The notes: generated by a model not told the origin, from the sequence alone. Counted from the stretch's first letter, positions 21,399 to 35,373 are shown. The stretch is 64,000 nucleotides of DNA from Camarhynchus parvulus (GCF_901933205.1 NC_044572.1:63460965-63524964); one strand, 5' to 3'. Numbers and translations: made by a program.

Positions 21399-24300
21399 GA
21401 AACACTCAGAATGAAAATGTCATTTCAAGCAATTGGTGGGTGGCTCAGGGGAAATCCCTGACCATTTTTGAATGTATGTTTCATTATCTAAAGCAAGTGT
21501 GGTAACTTCCTCCAGCAACAGCTCTTCTGTGAGCTGCACTTAAAAAAAATTTAAAAGACCCAAGTGAACAAAAAAAATAAAACACTGGTTTAGACCACTC
21601 AAAACCATGGCATTTGAAAAATCCATAAGATAAGCACACTACAAAGTATTCATTTAAAGCACAATCCAGAATATACCAGACTCCACAAATTTATGACAGC
21701 AAAAATGGAACAAAATCCAGAACACAAACCAGAAGAAAAATCATTATGTAAAGTATTAAACTGCTACCCAGTTTTATTCCTGCTATCACTGTTACTATCA
21801 CTAATAGAACATATACGGCCCTCTCCCTCAGTCTTCACTGAGTTCCTGTAGTATTTCTGTAGTAGCAGCAGCGTGGGGGAAGTAGTAGCCGTGCTGGAGA
21901 AGCAATGCAGCATTAGCAGTACAAAACCCAGCCCAGCTGTCGAGAGAGGAAGGAAGGGAGGAGGAGCGACAAAGTAGATGAGTTCAGAGTAACTGGCAGG
22001 TCTCTAATACAATCAATTTTGACATTTTCTACCATCACCAAAAAAGGTCTGAAGGCTTTTGACTTTTCAGCGAGTGCTGCTACCAAGAACAGTTTCTCAC
22101 CGCCCCCTGTTTCACCCTCCTCCCTCTCCTGTACCTGCAGCAAGGCTTGGCCAAGGGCCAGCTGAGTACGTAAGACTCCAAACCAGGCTCTGTCAGCAGG
22201 AAAACACTGCCAGCCAGTGCAGAGTTCACGTTCCCTCTGAGAGCGTGGTCTTGCATTTGCATGGCCTCTCTGGGTTACAAGCATCCTAGCTATTTCTCTA
22301 TGAACAATTTTTAGGACCAACAACCACATTCATTTTTGCTCTGTAAAAAGTCTGAAAGAAACTGTTCCCAGAGTTACACCTGTGGCTAGCCCCACTGAAG
22401 CCAACAAATTTACACAACATGACAACAAGAGGATTTGACCTTGAGTGCATGTAAGCCAGAACACTTTGATTTTCTTCCTTGGCTAGAACAGACAGGCCTG
22501 AATAATTTTCCTTTTGCTTTTAATTATGAAATGAAGACAATATTCACAGCCTTCTGTAGCTTTATATATCTCAAAAAAGAAAACTTTTCCAAAAGTGGTC
22601 AAAAATTCAAAAAGTACAGCTTTCTACACCACAGTGTATTCCCCCACACACCCTGGAGGAAAACAACCCAAAACTTGAAGCAGACCACAACACACAAATA
22701 AGGGGAACCTTGACACCTGTACAAAGGCTGTGCCTATGTCACCACTCCCCAGAGCTGCTGATTGTACAAAATACTCAAGCTGGGCCCCTACTCCACTGTG
22801 CTTATTCCCGCTGACATGGTGCTGCCTCTTCCTTCAAGAAGCCTGCTCTCACTCTACACTGGTCAAGGCTGCAGGAGCCAAGCCTACCAATTGCAGGAAG
22901 CAGACAAAGCCCTCTAAATCTGTGACACACGTCCAGAGAAGGCTCCAAGTTCAAAGTGAAATGAGGACAGTCTGTCCATGACTCATTCCACCTAGAAACC
23001 CTTCTTAATTTAAGAAAAAGTGTTAAAGGGATTATCTTACAGAGTGTCACCCTGTGGAATCAACTACGTTCTGCCTCTCATTTTTTTCCTGAACTCAAAT
23101 ACAAGGTGGCCGAAGATCAAAATCAGCATAAAATCCTCCCTTTCTCATTTTACATACTTACATTTTAATGCTCTGTTTAAAGAGTCAAATAAAACTGTTT
23201 GATGGACAGATTCACAGCTATCCTCCAGGCTTTTCTGCATGACCTATGGGCAAATGCTATGTGACACTTCCTGAAAGGCTGAAATAGCTCTGAATAACAC
23301 TTGAGCTTCTACAGTACAACTACAGCATGAGCGTTTGGCTCCTAATGCACACTGTCATTTAACCCAAAATTTCCCCTGCCCCTGTCTCTACAACAAAAAC
23401 AAGAGCATTCCCCCATCTCAGAGGGCTGATGCAAGGAGCACAACACCCATGCTGATTTAGTGGACAATCTAGAAACAAGAAGAAAGTTATAAAAAATTAC
23501 AGATCTCTTAACTCAGGCTGAAACTTCACATAACCAGAAAAAGACCCTGCAAACCAAAATAAGGAGTGAGTCATCAGCCTGCCCCTCTGAAACCATTTTG
23601 CTGGATAGTCATTTCACTAGTACAACTCTCTTCTCCAGGGTGCTCCCAGCAAGCGTGGGGGACACTGAATGGATTCACTGTATTCACACAACAGCTTTAC
23701 AGCTGCTGAAAAAAGGCCTATTGTAGGCTTGTATTTTACTATCTCGAGTAGCATACATGAAGTTGCTGTACAGCTTCCATTACCCATCTGATCCTTACAG
23801 AAACAGGAGCAACAAATCAGGGTTTGTCCAAAGAAAATAAATTTAACTGCGATGGAGGAAATAGTCTGGTTTTCAAAAAAAGACAAACAGAAGTAACAAT
23901 TTATATACAGAGGATAAAACACTAAAAATTCAGTGTAACAAAAATACTTCAAACTCATTCGTCCCTCCTTTTTTTTTTTTTTGGTTACAATATAATATCT
24001 GTGAGCCAAATTCAAATTTCCCCATCAGAAAGGAGCATCAGGCCTGCCATACATATATGCATTTCCAGCAGTCATGAGGGGCACATGGCTTGCACTTCCA
24101 TGCATTTATAATATTTTCTCAGTAACCGAAATAGTATCAAAACCAACAGTGAACTCTTAAAACAGAATTGTTGGGTCACACTTTACAAAGACTGACTCAA
24201 TAGCCAGATAATCCTGGACTTTGCAAAACAAGTGAGTAGATCTGACAGCCCCTTCGTAGTGTCTGTGGAGTCAGGGAAAAAGGCATGAATTAGGCACATT

Positions 24301-27300
24301 CCTCCCAGCATTCGACTACTCCACTCTCCCCCTTCTGGAGAAATGAATGCAGCTTCAAACAAATTAAAGGAATATCTTGTCAGCTCCTTCACTCTTCCCA
24401 GTGCAATAAATGAGGCGGTCCTTGGTTTCTCTAGCTCCCAGCAGAGGCAGGTCTGAAGTACAAATCCTCCTTCCCCCTCCCATACACACAGCATTAACCC
24501 TGCCAGCTGCAAAGATGCCGAATTGAGCCAGGGCTATCCAGCAGCCTATCCCAGGTGCAGCAGGCACTACTAGTAACCCCCAAGAATTAAATTATGGTTG
24601 ATCAGCACACATCTCCGCAAAACACAGCACTTCTCTCAAAAGCTATGAGATTGGACAAAAGTTGCAGGATCAATTTCTCTGCCTTCTGGCTTGAGAACCA
24701 CAGGAACACAACAGGTGCTGTGCTGCTCTGCCCTCAAAGGCAGAAATATTTTGCTTTTTAGTGAGAGCTGAGAAAGGCACCACCCCTTGCTTTGCCAGCT
24801 TGGGACTTTAAGAAAATACCAAGAGAATAGCAGGCTGATAAAATACCAGCAGTAGAACGCCTCTTTTCCCCCAGTCTTCCTTCATTTCACAGTGGGGCCT
24901 CTTTCAAAAGGCCAATGGAGCTGAATGGACTGAGATGATTTTCCATTCTAGGTAAACTGCACGTACACTATGTTACTATGACTTGACCGTGATCAAAACT
25001 GATGAAAAACCACAGCAATGGAAACAAAGACTCAAGTGAAGAGAGAAATTAAACCTCAAGACCAGCTACAGAGAAGGACTCCTCTCTTATTTCTGGATTT
25101 GTGTAGGCTTACCTACCTCCCGGCCTGGGGGGCAGACAGGACTGCCAACCTCCCTTGCCATCCCCAGTGCAAGCAGTTCTGGAGTGGGCCTGGGCAAAAG
25201 TAGCACTATTGCACGTGACAGGACAGAGCCAAGGCCAGTTGAGAACAGTGGATTGCTAAAATGTGATCTCATTTTGGAATGAGCTATGAGGGATGAAGAA
25301 ATGACAGCACCAGGCTCTCTGCACACCTCTCACCATGGGGACAGGAACTCTTATCCCCAGATCTCACAGGAATGGACCTACTACTCTCCCTTGCCTCTGC
25401 CAAGGGTCTGGCAGGCTCAGGCACGCATTTCTACGTGCTATTTACTCCTTTTCTTGCCTTCTGCTCATAAGCACACACACACCATGGACTCCTCTCTTTT
25501 CCTAACACCCAAAGTGACTTTATTGCATGATTTTGGGACTAGAACTACCAGCCCACACTCACTGCCCCCATGCCTTGATGCCACCTGTTTATCATTACAA
25601 GGTGACACAGAGCCATGCTCTCCCCCACTTACCCTGAGGCGTGTCATGTCTTTCCAAGTCATAAAGCCCCAGTCTCATCAGGTGCTGACCTCATGCTCTC
25701 CCTGGCACCCTAAGTGCCTCCTTTATCCCAGCATGAAGGTCTGAGAGAGACAGACTGCATCACAAGTCAGTGGCTTCATCCCTTGGCAGCGACCCTGCCA
25801 TATGACTGCCTGTGCTCAGAGGCACAGCCCCCCTTGGCTCATGATCTCTGAAAACAAGGAATGCCAGTGGATGCAGAGCTGAATACCCTCCCACCCACTC
25901 TTTCACTGGCCAAGCTGCTTTGAACAGTAACATCCATCCTCCTGTAAAAGTTCAGTGTGTTGCCCACAAAAGGCAGCAGGCAGGCGTGCAGAGCACATAC
26001 ATTTTAGAAAGAGATGTTAAGAAAATGAAATATGGTGTGATATTCAATGTGCAGATACATTCTGGGTCCTTCAAAGGAAGGGCTCCAGAAAAACAATAGA
26101 AATTTCATGTTGTTTGGAACAGATGGGCCTCGTATTTTTTTCCTATTGCCTTCTGCTTTACTTACTCATCTCACCTACCTTCTAGCTATATGAGGTTGTT
26201 TTTTGGGATCTACTTGCTTGCTGCTATATAGAAAGATCTGAACAATCAATATTCCTTATACAATCATGTATCTCCAATGACAGAGAGTACAGGAGACATT
26301 CAGGACATTTCAGAAGAAACCTGTGATGACCTTTGTTGCAGGAAACTTTGGAGGTCTTACCATAAGCTGTTTTTAGAATAGAAATTTGACTAACCCACAA
26401 CCAGCTCAGCACCACTGTGGTTTGGTCTTACTTTTTGAGAGTAGCAGGACTATGCCAGCAGCTAAGATCTTCTAGGCAAAGGAAGAAATGTTGTCACCTG
26501 CCTGGATTCAGTGAGTTGGTTGGCTACAAAGATTGGTTGGTTTCTTTGTAGTCAAGCCTACTCTTTTAATCAAGAGACAGGAAACTGAGAAAGACAATGC
26601 TTTTCTGTAAGTCTACTTCTAAACTTGTCTTTTGTAAAAAAATGCCTGAAACACTGTACTCTTACTTCTGTCACATCTACTTCTTCCTTTCCTTCAGCAC
26701 AAGCCATAACACGAGCATTTCAGCAAATACCAGGTCTGGCTGTATGCTCCCTGGGCTGCCAGCTGTCAGATCCAGAAAGCAGGACTGTCACAGCTGCCAG
26801 ACCGGCTCTCACACCTACTGTCTAAGATAACATCATGTATTTTTCCAAGTCATGCTAGCGATAATATGACATTACACATCCCCTTCCCTGCCTCAGGACA
26901 CACACCACAAAGAGGCTGTACACCTTTAAATCAAGCATGCCCAGCCAGTGTCTTTGGATGGCTGAGAGCCTCAGCTAAGTGCAGTGTCTGTCTGAGCAGC
27001 CTCTGTGACTGAAGGTTACGGTTACGAGCACTGTCCCCACATGCTCACATCAGCAGGTCAAGTAGCAGCCACTAGACAAGGGTCATTACTGGTTAAGCAT
27101 CTAATGTGCACTTGGCATTGTATAAGCTCCTTAAAGAAGATACGATCCTTTCAGTAGAAGATTTCTTCCTTTTAACTTCTCAAAACAGCCTTCCTTCTCA
27201 GAAGCCTACTCACATCAACCTTCCCCTTTCAGTAATAATTACAAAGAAAAGGGAAGAGAGAACAAAAAGAAAGAAAATTATTAAACGTGTTTCACTAACT

Positions 27301-28041
27301 GGCACAACTATACACAATCACATCACTGAAATATGCCTTTCTTTCCATGCCTTCATCCCACTACATCCCTATAGGGCAAAGCTACCTTCTGCTTTTGTTA
27401 GATCAGGAATGCAGCTTTTAAAGCAAGTCTCCAGGTAATCCATCCTGCCTGGCATTCAGTTGTATTGTGGGGCAGTCCTGCAGCATATGAACAAATCCCT
27501 CTTGGCAGGAATTAACTAGAAGCATCATGTTCCCCAGAGTGAGCAGCCAGCAGCACCAGACAGCTCAAAAGCAACCAGAAAACATGTCTGGTGCAAACCT
27601 CAGCATCCCACCAGAGTTTTCATAGATACTCTCTCCAGTCAGTCCACATTACTTTTTAATGTAGGCATAATCATAAAAATCAAATATTCTGCTGTCATTC
27701 ATCATTATGCCACCAAATTAAAAGACATTATTATATTCCATTCTAATATTGCAACAGTGGAATACTGACAAGCAGCAAGAGCATCTTGAAGTGAACAATG
27801 TAAAGAATAGATCAAAGTAGTTTCAGCTACAATAACTAACCTAATTTCTGTAGTTTTACAATGAGCTCTTCTACTCTTTAAATTATCTTCTCTTTGTCCT
27901 ACACCAAAGTAGCAAGAAAACAGTTACGGAAGAAGAAAAGTAAAACAAACTGAAAATTTTCTCTTCATCTTTCAGCAAAATAGTAAAGAATTATTAGAGA
28001 AGGGGAAAAGTAAACCAAACTGGATAAAAGACCAAAAAAAG

Positions 28042-28101
28042 TACTACCTTTAAACCCCATGAAAGATAATACTACTACCATTAAATCCCATGAAAGATAA
28101 T
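28042..28101. repeat. Two-copy tandem duplication of about 30 bp
   Basis: Two adjacent copies of a unit containing ccatgaaagataata, separated by actacta-type sequence. Just upstream (27,930-28,025) another pair shares aaaagtaaa followed by caaactg, so this short region has undergone repeated local duplication. Confidence 0.65.
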
Positions 28102-31100
28102 AAACATTAGGCATAATAATAAAAATTCAGGCATTAGTTGTAAAAATTGCCAGCAGAAAATTTTAGGTAGCAGTGCTTTTTTAATATATTGTCATCTGAG
28201 CTTATGTCAATTGTCCTCTGGTTTTTGTCCTCACAGTAGATCTTTTGTTCTCTTTGAAAATGTCATTAAATAGATCCTCAAAATCTTGACACTTATCATA
28301 ACTAATTCAATTCATAAGACAGTCATCACATCTTTTTTCAGAGCATGAAAAACCAAGAATTCTATGACATGATGTCTAGCTTTACTTTTTGCTGCCCATT
28401 ACAAAGTACCTGCTGAGTCTGTGGAGGTTTTCAGGCCAGTGGCTAAAAGCCACCTGTACACAATCCCCCAGACTTGTTTCTCTTCCTCATCAGCTGTTTG
28501 TCCCTAGCAGTAGCAAGCGCATAACACACTAGAGTTTCACTGGAAGCTGCTAAGAAATACCTTGTGATAGAAACTTCCTTGATTTCCAGGAAACTAACTA
28601 AACCTCACTGATTAATCTGTTCACCTTTTGTTAAAGAGTTCTGGACATGGCAACAAATTTGTGAGCAAAAGTGACATTGACCACCATGCTGAGGACCTGG
28701 CTGAGGCCAAGTGGAATGTTCTCCTAGTATTCAAATTCTTCTTGAAATTTCTCTTTTCCTTCACACGCCTTCCACGCACGAGACGACTCTGAGGTCACTG
28801 CAAGCAGGAAGCCCAAGCACAGAGGAAGTGTGTGTAAAATCCACAGTCTCAACTTCACCACCACTGTCCATTTTCGTGAATGAAAAAGGCAGAGTCAGTA
28901 TGGGAAGCAGGGCCCTGTCACAACTGCTACCACACTGTTTGTCCTTTCCCTCCAAAGCAATGTGGAGCTGTGTTAGTTTCCTGCAAAGGTAATTGTTTCT
29001 ATGTATTAAACCAGCCAGGGACGTGGTTTGTGATATGGTTAATTTTTAACAGCACCGCTTTGGGCCTAACTCCTTGTCCTGCGTTTTCAAGAGTTGTTTG
29101 AAAAAGTTTGGGACCTTTAATAAGTGATCTCTGTGTTTAAACTGCGCTCCCTGGTAACTCTATGCACAGGACAGAAAAAGTGGGTTGGGCTATAACCTCC
29201 CAGCTCAGCTGCACAGACCAGCACCATGTTCCATCTGTCACAGACCCCTGGTCACATCACCTTGTCCATCTGTCCTGGGCTCTATTTGACTCATACAGAG
29301 TATGTGAAATGAGTGACAGTGCTGTTAGCTGAGAGTAAGCTGAACACTTACAATCCAACATTTACCAATAAAGCACGGGTAAAGTAAAAGGATATGGGAT
29401 TCTCCCTGGTTAAAAGATCAAGCAGTCCCATACACAGTGGAGTCCATGAAGGCTGGTTCCTGTGGCTTTGCCTCCACATCATCCCATGCAAAGAAAATGC
29501 ACATTTTGAGCAAAGCTAACCCTGAGCAATGGCTCATCCCATCACACTCTCACATTTCTGACAGCACATGCCAGCCTTTCCTCCAGAAAGGTCACCCCTT
29601 TCTGTTGTTGTTCTAGACCCAAATCCTTGTTCCATAAAACTGCTCAGAGCTCAAGCTGCCTGTTAAACTAAGCTGGAGTTGGCCAGTGGACTCCAACCTT
29701 ACTGCAGAGTCTAGGGGAGATACAAAGATAGTCTAACTCCAGAAGGAAAACAAACTAAAATACTCATCTTGGCCTGAGAAAAATTATGTTGAACTGGCAA
29801 GAAAGGTAAACCAATGGATCTGATGTTAAAACTCAGAACTGCAGTGCAAGTTCTGTAACATTCATCAGTAACAAAATAAAGCATCACCTTGCCCAGGGAG
29901 GTTTATTTTACTTAGGCTGGTTTGAAACACAGCTTTACTTGTACTTACTGTGAACTGCATTCTGTTTATGAATAATATTAGGTCTATCTTCTGGGAAATT
30001 AAATTGTGATCTGTTCTCTGTTCCATTTCTTTAACACATTCAGTTTACTATTGTAACTTATTTGTGATTTACCAAATTCCAATTACAGAAAGTAGGACAA
30101 CATTTTGTTCCTATGCAAGACAGGAAAAGTACAGATAACAGAGTCAAATCTGCTTCAAATGACAGAGGACAAGTAGATGTCTGGGGTTTTTGAGGAGAGG
30201 TGAGATAATGAAAGGGTTTTTCCCCTGGAGGATCAAAACAAACTATTTTCCTTTACATTATTCACAATATAAGACAGATATCGTTAGAAACAAAGCTAAA
30301 TTTATGGAACATTCACAATGTTGCATATGGCTACATATGTCTTATTAATTTTGGTGAACAGAATTTGTAACCAGAAAAATTATTTACAGCCTAATTTATT
30401 TTGGATATATTTACCTCTTTACATATGTACACATGTACTAATGTGGGCTGCAGTGCAGTCCAATCTCTCCAGCATTTATTCATACCTAGGACAAAACTGC
30501 TTTCAACCTGCATATATTTGTCATGACAAAGACAGCACTCAACAGTTTCATTTTCTGGCACCAGCCTGTGTCAATTTTAACATTATACTCTCTTTTCCAA
30601 CAATTCCTTGACTTTAGACCTAGGGTTTCTCTTTGGTGTCTACAGCTAGTAACTATACCATCACATAACTTTTCCTGTCACCGCTGTCCTGGAGAAAATG
30701 AAAGTAACCCTTCAGCTGGTCTCTGCAGGATGAGCAACATTTGCAAGGAAACCAACTGTGCAATTTTCTTTCAAATAGGCGCTGCAATAGACAACAACCC
30801 ACTTTCAGTAGCTGGTATATTAAAAAAAAAAAAAGACAATGATAATTACATAATTGCTTTAAAATAAGTTAAAAAACCACAAACACGCCTCCTTGTACTA
30901 GTCCCCTGACTCTTATTTTGTGCTAAAATACATATGCCTTAACATATAGTTATATATTTAAATGCAATCTACACTAGATTAATCAATTTCAGGCTTGAAA
31001 AAAATTAAAGATATTTTGAAAGTCAGCAAGGACAATTATGCTTCTTTAGGCTTATGATAATCATATAAGAGGACATAAAATTTGAAGTTAGATTCTTCCC

Positions 31101-31289
31101 CAGAGTGGGAAATAACCCTTCATTTCATGCAAGTGAGTTGCATCAAGCTCAGAAATTTGCTATGTAGTATTTTCAGAAAGACATCTAAACTCTACAGAAA
31201 TATTTCATCCACCTGTGAATGCTACTTTCCTAGGCCTTTTCATAGTTATTACTGGGATTTTCTCTTTATTTTTAAAAACAAACTGTTCT

Positions 31290-31950
31290 TCATTGCAAAG
31301 CCCCCCTTTCCGAAGGGCCGTGGGGTGGGGGGAGGCGGGCCCCGGAGCGGGGAGAGGGCGCCCCCAGCAGGCGCGGGGGGGAGTATATGTGTGAAAAAGG
31401 AAAAAACGCGGTGAGTGCCCCGGCTTTGGACTTCAAAAAGGGCAAAAACAGCGAGAGGAGGCTGAAGGGCAACATGCTTCCTCGCGACAACATAGAGGCA
31501 AAGAACGGTTTTGGAGACCCCCGCCCCAGGGGGTAGAAAATGAAAACTGTGCTTTTTGACTGGTTAAAAGGATAACCCTTGAGCAGCTCTGTTCCATTCC
31601 AGTGGTGGGAGCACTGGGCATGCAAGGAAAGGCCATGGCCCCAAGAAGGACTCCTCTCCTCTTGTGGACTGGAATTGAGTATTTGCGGGTGATGGATGGA
31701 GAGTTGAAATTGGAAGATGTTTGGAAATGTGGTGGGGGGGGAGGAAATGTTTTGTGGAATTTTCATTTCAGGGGTGTGTGTGTGTGTGTTTGTGTGTGTG
31801 TGGTTTGTTTTCCTTTTGTAGTTTAGTTAATAAACTTTTTTTCTAAGGTAGAGGCCTGCTTTGCTTATTTCCTGGTCACATCTCACAGCAAACACCAGGG
31901 AAGTATATTTTCATGGGGGACTGGCATTGTGCCAGTGTCAAACCATGACA
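31290..31950 (+). mobile_element. LTR of a passerine ERVL-like element with CpG-rich 5' part
   Basis: The right terminus gtgtcaaaccatgaca ends at 31,950. The AATAAA polyadenylation signal at 31,829-31,834 gives plus orientation. The block from about 31,400 to 31,950 matches an LTR I know from songbird genomes, including the GT-rich tract at 31,774-31,802 and the gtttagttaataaac motif. The 5' part (31,298-31,400) is extremely G-rich with many CpGs and a possible TATA-like agtatat at 31,382. No TG start with inverted-repeat match could be placed, and no target-site duplication was found. The left border is therefore uncertain and the element may be truncated. An antisense open frame of 158 codons across it is a by-product of base composition. 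No gag, pol or env is seen. Confidence 0.7.
31774..31802 (+). repeat. (GT)n microsatellite within the LTR
   Basis: Alternating GT interrupted by a single TTT. It lies upstream of the LTR poly-A signal and appears to belong to the LTR family. It could adopt a Z-form conformation and vary in length. Confidence 0.85.
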
Positions 31951-33471
31951 TTTTTGAAAGAATGAAATGCTCCCCCTGCTCTCCCAAGTTCCAGTGAGTG
32001 TAATTGTCACCAAGCACTGACACATTTGTACTAGAGAAAAATGTTTCATTAAAAAAAAATCCTTCACTCTTACTTCAGGATTTTTTCAGGAGTGCTTTCC
32101 ACATATGTTAAAATGTTACTTAAATTAGCATCTGCTATTTAAAATTTGTGTCTTTGAAAAATAAGAGCAGCTGATCAACACACAAAACCATGATATTCTC
32201 ATTTTTTGCATCTTTTTGGAGCACTGGAGATTGGTATGCATTAACAAACAGAAATGGAATCCCTCCACACCCCCTCGACATTATGAGCCACTAATTAGAA
32301 GTGGGAAAAGACTTATGATTTGGGGGTTTTCCTACATCATAAGATTTTGCAGCACACTCTCCAGAATAAGCCAAGGAGGCTCTTTCAGGTCCCAAAGCAT
32401 TTATATGCTTAACTTTAGGGGCTCCGGAAGTGAGCAGAACTACTCAGATTTACAAGTTAAACACCCACCCAGCCAGAACTGTAATCCAAGACAGTCAGCA
32501 ATACCACTGTTAACTGTCTGGAGAAGCTGAATTTCTTCCCTCTGTCCCACAGCTTTCCCTTTCTTTTTATTTCCAGAAGCAAGATGAAAGATAAAAGGGC
32601 CTTCTGCTATTTGTACTAATCACCTGTTAGTCACAGGAGTCTGAAAGGCAAACTGACAGATCCACTCATTTTTACTGTTTCCAGTATTTACAGTATTATT
32701 TCTCCAGGACTGTGAAGCAGCTGCCAGTGATTACTAGAATTTGGCATGTAGAAACTTATGTATATGAAAAAAACACGATCAAACAATATGCAGCTCATTA
32801 AAGAAAGTTTGTCACTCTGTTCCCTGCCCTAATACTTTGTTTTTATCTCCTGGAAATATTTACCACACCACCTGATTAGGCTGAGCTGCTTATGTATTTT
32901 GAAAATACAAATTATGCCATCAGTCATTCATGGTATGACAGCAAACGTGCAATTGTACAACTCGGCAAGCTCCCGCAGTGCACCAAGGCAGGCACAGCCC
33001 CACACAGCACAACCAGGTAGCCAACCTTTACTGATCTCAGCCCAAAACTTGGGCAATCAAACAGCCCACACTCTGAAGAACAAAGCTTGGACTGGCTTGA
33101 ACACATTCACCAGAGTGATCAGAGCCATGTCTTTCCAGTCTGCATCTGCAGGCAAGGTGAAAGGGAAGCATTTGCACACTTTCCTAGATGTGTAACAAAT
33201 CTACTTCAAGATTCATTTCCCAGAGTTGGACTTCTGTGCCAAGAAGTTAATGGACCTCAATCCTATGTCAAAACCCACTGTCATTCTTTCTTCTCTCTCC
33301 TCTCCAATTTTCTTTTGTGCTTTTATGGTCCTCTATGTGAGGATTAAGTCCTTCACATACATGCAGAACTGTACATCCAGGGTGTCACCTTTGGCTTGCA
33401 CGAGTAGGATCCAACTCTTTTAGACTGTGACAGCTCAACAGAATGCACCCTATGACCAACCAGGACTGACA

Positions 33472-33485
33472 GGGTTAGGGTTAGG
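33472..33485 (+). repeat. Short interstitial telomere-like motif
   Basis: gggttagggttagg contains two TTAGGG-type units. It is too short to be a fusion remnant on its own and may have arisen by chance or during break repair. Confidence 0.5.
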
Positions 33486-35373
33486 AAGGGATAGGTTAAG
33501 AACCTGGGGAAATCTACCCTTCAGCTTTTACTTTGGTCCTCCTTTCTACCTCTCCTATCACACTTAAAAGCCCCTCCCTACACAAAACTGGCAATAATAT
33601 TTACAGTGAGCTAGAAGGCAGAAGAGTAAGAAATTATAGTGTAAATATAAAATTCATGCTGCTGTATTTATTTCCAGTTTCGTGTCTCTATCATAGCACA
33701 ATTAAAACTCCCCAACACTAAACAGCTGGTTTCCTCTTTGTTGATGTGATACACTATCTTGACTCACATGATACTGGATTCACCCAAGGCTGCAACTCAT
33801 TCAGAAAGCTAGCACAAATGCCATGTGCCATTTAAAATCCAAATAAGGTTTTAAAAGATCAGCCTACATCTACATAAACCTCATTCCTTACTCCTTCAGA
33901 GCGGAGAACATCATGTGAGCAAGACTTTCCACCCTCAGAAGTTCCAGCCAGTGGTCAGTTTGACTGGCATGACACAGGTAGCTGCAGAGGGCTGCTCTCT
34001 GCAGCTCCTTGTGATGCAGAAAGGAAGAAGCGATTGGTCCCGCACAGATCTGCACGGCACCAGAGATCTATTTATACAGCTCTAGCAGGCTGAAACTCTG
34101 CACAGAAACTGCAGCCATCTCTTCAGCTTTCAAACTGAAGAGGGGTGGATGTCTCTAATTCTGATTCCCATGGTGTTCCCTGCAAAAATGACAATCATTT
34201 TAATTTTGCGTGGGGTAGAGCTGCTGGCATGTTTCGCACGTCTTTCCCTACACCGGCTTCAAGATTCTTACACCTCAAGGATTATCAGCTTTGTCATTGG
34301 GTATTAGATTCCATATCTGGGATTTGTAATATGGCCACCCTAATCAAATTGAGGGTAACACTTCCCCACTAAGTTCAGTAGGCACTGTAGATTATTTTTT
34401 TTAGCATATGACAATAATAAAACAATTAAAAAATATAATTTAGAGTCATACTATACCCACCTGTCATTTGTAAGACTTTACTGTATCATTAGTCAGAGCT
34501 TCTGGTAACAATATAACCCACAAGGCTGAAACTTGAGTGGTTTATACATGTCATCAAAGCCTTAAAAGACAAAAATGCCACCTTAGAAAGTGGGAGTATT
34601 TAATTTTTTACAATATTTTTGTACTAGTAGAAAGCATTCACTTAATTTAAATCAGTGACTTCTTTTCTTAAGGTATTTGTATCTGTTTGATCTTTTACAA
34701 ATATCTTATTCTTTTTTTCAGATCTAATAGTGCTAAGTACTTTGAAGACAATTTGCCAGGGTTTTATTAATTAGAATTCCTACAAACCTTTGGGGGTTGG
34801 GTTTGGTGAGGGTTTTTTGTGGGGGAATAGTGTGTTAGATTTTGTTGTTTGTTTTGCTGGGTTTTTTTTCCTCCCCTCCAAACCAGGGCAGAGCATTGCA
34901 AATGCAAAATTCCAGTCACCTCCCCCAGATATCAAATTCTTTTCATGAAGTGGCAGATTAGTTATGTTACTTGGTAACAGCTGTATGGTGTAGTGACTTC
35001 TGCTAGGTCTGTACAAACACATGTCCACAGGCTAGAAAACAAAACCAGAAGAATTCTCAGCTAATGTAGAAAGGCTAAACTCCAATGAAAACTAGCTGTG
35101 AAGGAATGCTGTGACTCAAACTCATCACAGCCATAGCTGTGGACATTACAACAAGTTACACAGTACTGATTATTACATATCAGAACTTCATTACTGACTT
35201 TCCTAGTACTGAAAATGCTTATAAAAATGGAATGTTATAAGAACATTAAAACATTTTTTACAAGTCATTGAAATTAAATATGGTCAAATCTGTTAATTTT
35301 TTCCACAGTTTTCCATTAGCTCATGTTGTTCCACTGCAGTTTCAATGCATTCATGGACATAGGCATATGCATG

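Larger units (their letters stand above)
17039..31283. other. Non-coding DNA, no gene recognised
   Basis: Over 14 kb without an assignable exon. Visible simple features are an aaac-type repeat near 18,890, a poly-A tract at 21,380-21,398, a poly-T tract at 23,969-23,982, a short CA run near 25,472 and a 30-bp tandem duplication at about 28,042-28,101. A TAAT/ATTA cluster at 21,190-21,207 is listed separately. Stretches such as 20,640-21,000 and 29,920-30,260 are complex AT-rich sequence of the kind often conserved among birds, but I cannot test that. Open frames up to 152 codons (25,286-25,744) have no recognisable features. Confidence 0.55.

Noticed and set aside
22120..22172. Possible 29-bp microexon between tgtacctgcag and a gtaaga donor
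   Set aside because: Acceptor and donor matches at this spacing are expected by chance in 64 kb, and there is no supporting frame or context.
25286..25744. 152-codon plus-strand open frame
   Set aside because: It is rich in Ser, Pro, Thr and His as in chance frames of C-rich DNA, and contains a CA run. Nothing recognisable.
31298..31400. G-rich segment as a ribosomal RNA fragment
   Set aside because: The G-runs resemble rRNA expansion segments only in composition. No conserved rRNA core motif is present, and the segment is continuous with the LTR.
31290..31766. 158-codon minus-strand open frame
   Set aside because: It runs antisense through an LTR and its length follows from the G-rich plus strand. 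It does not resemble any retroviral protein.
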